From positions 124,001-188,000 of the forward strand of contig NZ_LJOD01000004.1 in the NCBI RefSeq assembly GCF_001295265.1: 64,000 nucleotides of DNA, given 5' to 3'. Below, piece by piece: positions 62,755-64,000 of the stretch. The translations under genes were made by a program, and so were the position numbers. Positions within the stretch are counted from its first letter, which is position 1. Each line of letters starts with the position of its first letter. Source of the DNA: Chryseobacterium indologenes. Lineage in GTDB: Bacteria; Bacteroidota; Bacteroidia; Flavobacteriales; Weeksellaceae. The notes below the pieces were generated by a model. It searched no databases. It was given only the letters and a program-made list of their open reading frames with translations, and was not told where the DNA came from.

Positions 62755-63323
62755 TACTTCTTTTTATTTTTCTTCCAGCTGTATAGTCCTGAAATTCCGG
62801 AAATCATCAGAACTCCAAATAAAAGACCTTTCGGTGTTTTTTCAGACTTTTCTTTGACAGGTTTTACCGCAGTAGGCCTGATGGGTTTATAGGTTTTGCT
62901 TTTTTTATCATATTCTACAAAAACAACACTGTCAATGTCATTAACGAAGAAATAATCCCTTTTCAGAACCTGTTTTACACTGTCTATATTTTTCCTGGAA
63001 AAAAGCGGGTTATGTACAGTTTCTCTCCCGGATGTCCATACTTTTCTGCTATCCTTCCTGTTGGGTACCAGTTTTTTGGAAGAGCTCGTTACCAGTATGC
63101 TTTCATTTTCATTAAGAATAATCACGGAATCAAGCTTTGCATCCAATACAAATTGTTGAGGTACCACACCAAGATTAGAAAAATTAGCATCGAAAAGGTC
63201 TTCTGAAACTGCTTTGGTAAAGTTTTCCGAATTTCCGCTATGGCTTTTAAAAGCAATCAGCTTTGTTTGTGAAAAACATGAAATAGTGATGATGAATGCA
63301 AACAGGGAGTATTGTATTTTCAT
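62754..63323 (-). CDS. Exported protein with C-terminal membrane helix, unknown function
   Basis: 189 residues. Signal peptide MKIQYSLFAFIITISCFSQ, a soluble domain of about 135 residues, then a C-terminal helix GLLFGVLMISGISGLYSWKKNKKK with a positive tail. This indicates a periplasmic domain held to the inner membrane. Family not recognised. Coupled to the downstream membrane protein by a one-base overlap. Confidence 0.72.
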   Translation of the reverse strand: MKIQYSLFAFIITISCFSQTKLIAFKSHSGNSENFTKAVSEDLFDANFSNLGVVPQQFVLDAKLDSVIILNENESILVTSSSKKLVPNRKDSRKVWTSGRETVHNPLFSRKNIDSVKQVLKRDYFFVNDIDSVVFVEYDKKSKTYKPIRPTAVKPVKEKSEKTPKGLLFGVLMISGISGLYSWKKNKKK

Positions 63324-63374
63324 GGGAATATTTAATGATTGGATTCATTCTTCCATGAAAAGTTAAAATCAGTA

Positions 63375-63911
63375 TTAGTTTCTGAAGACAGAATACATCA
63401 TTACATCAAAATATTCATCACCTTTTTTAAGATGCTGTTTCAGAAGGGCTTCCTGCTCCATTCCTATCTTTTCCATAATTCTGCCTGAAGCGGGATTATG
63501 CAGAAAATAAGTAGCATAAATTTTATTGACATTCAATTCTTTAAGCCCAAAATCAATCAATGCTTTCGCTGCTTCTGTCACATAACCTTTATTCCAGAAG
63601 GGTCTTCCCATCCAATACCCTAATTCTGCCTGATTATCATCCCTGTCATGAAGCCCTATAGCCCCGATAATCTGCCCTTCTTCATTACGAATGGCAAAAG
63701 TATACCCTGCATTTTTATCGAATGCCTCCTCAGACATCTTCAGCCAGAATTCTGCATCCTTTCTTGTGTAAGGAAACGGAATATTAGAAGTAAGGTCTGA
63801 AAAAATCCGGTCCTGAAGATATTCAGTGACCAGATCAAGATCTTCTTCTTTAAGCTGGTCAAGAATAAGTCTTTCTGTTTTTATTCTGGGGAAATTATTC
63901 AATTTTTCCAT
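63375..63911 (-). CDS. GNAT family acetyltransferase (RimJ/RimL type)
   Basis: 178 residues. The opening IKTERLILDQLKEEDLDLVTEYL and the acetyl-CoA-binding GYWMGRPFWNKGYVTEAAKALIDFG (Q/RxxGxG/A-like loop) are typical of RimJ/RimL-like N-acetyltransferases; the HNPASGRIMEKIGM segment follows. It acetylates an amino group; the target is unknown. Separated by 13 bases from the partial gene upstream. Confidence 0.9.
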   Translation of the reverse strand: MEKLNNFPRIKTERLILDQLKEEDLDLVTEYLQDRIFSDLTSNIPFPYTRKDAEFWLKMSEEAFDKNAGYTFAIRNEEGQIIGAIGLHDRDDNQAELGYWMGRPFWNKGYVTEAAKALIDFGLKELNVNKIYATYFLHNPASGRIMEKIGMEQEALLKQHLKKGDEYFDVMMYSVFRN

Positions 63912-63924
63912 AACAGGCGATTAT

Positions 63925-64000
63925 CTAGTATTCAAGGTCTTTTCCTAAGAAATAAAGTCCTTTAAGGGTATGCAGTCTGTCCATCACGTGGATCTTTTCA
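63925..64000 (-). CDS. C-terminal end of an unidentified protein
   Basis: The frame is open to the right edge and ends with VMDRLHTLKGLYFLGKDLEY then TAG, about 24 residues. Too short to name. It lies 13 bases upstream of the GNAT gene on the same strand, so the two are probably co-transcribed. Confidence 0.6.
   Translation of the reverse strand, partial: EKIHVMDRLHTLKGLYFLGKDLEY

Overview
The window looks like chromosomal DNA of a flavobacterium (Bacteroidota), most likely Chryseobacterium or a close relative in the Weeksellaceae. This rests on the SusC/SusD pair, a type IX secretion (T9SS) C-terminal domain, AT-rich intergenic DNA, Bacteroidota-type promoter -7 boxes (TAnnTTTG) before several genes, and general protein character. 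No database search was possible. I saw no rRNA, tRNA, CRISPR array, insertion sequence or prophage.

Layout. (1) 1-4330: end of an S9 oligopeptidase, small cytoplasmic proteins, and a histidine kinase/OmpR-type response regulator pair. (2) 4401-8177: a probable copper-related envelope cluster made of a lipoprotein with Cys/His repeats, a Cys-rich exported protein, and a TonB-dependent receptor with two N-terminal heavy-metal-associated domains. (3) 8341-35348: a large polysaccharide-utilisation locus for high-mannose N-glycans, in two converging arms. The plus arm holds a GntR/UTRA regulator, GH38 mannosidase, ROK kinase, mannose-6-phosphate isomerase and sugar porter. The minus arm runs SusC, SusD, MFS transporter, GH130 phosphorylase, GH92, GH125, Endo-F/H-type GH18 with FN3, LamG and T9SS domains, ROK kinase, GH92 and a sugar-isomerase-like cupin. 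Both arms end at one bidirectional terminator near 16800, and an AraC regulator flanks SusC.

The inferred pathway is as follows. The surface endoglycosidase cuts the chitobiose core. SusCD imports the glycan. GH92, GH125 and GH38 strip alpha-mannose in the periplasm. The remaining Man-beta-1,4-GlcNAc is imported and phosphorolysed by GH130. ROK kinases and the isomerase feed the sugars into glycolysis. No phosphomannomutase is visible.

(4) 35647-53683: mostly housekeeping and small operons. These include AraC, OsmC, a TetR-thiolase-thioesterase-FabF lipid operon with a clear palindromic operator, a metallophosphoesterase lipoprotein, L,D-transpeptidase, MsrB, DUF445, PyrD, a pseudouridine synthase, glycyl-tRNA synthetase behind a perfect GC-rich 26-bp hairpin, and a serine hydrolase.

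(5) 53796-60352: the least explained and most interesting part. UmuC (without UmuD), an endolysin-like M15 peptidase without signal peptide, a patatin-like phospholipase, a very acidic 57-residue protein and a WYL-domain regulator lie together. Five copies of a near-palindromic element, YRCGWCAHGTYYTGTCGYH, each start exactly 28 nt before a TAnnTTTG box. They precede the M15, patatin, acidic and WYL genes, plus one region with no plus-strand gene. This looks like a WYL-controlled stress or damage regulon. It also holds a possible attenuated leader and a possible structured RNA.

(6) 60408-64000: TonB-domain protein, TadA, two membrane/envelope proteins of unknown function, a GNAT acetyltransferase and a truncated gene end.
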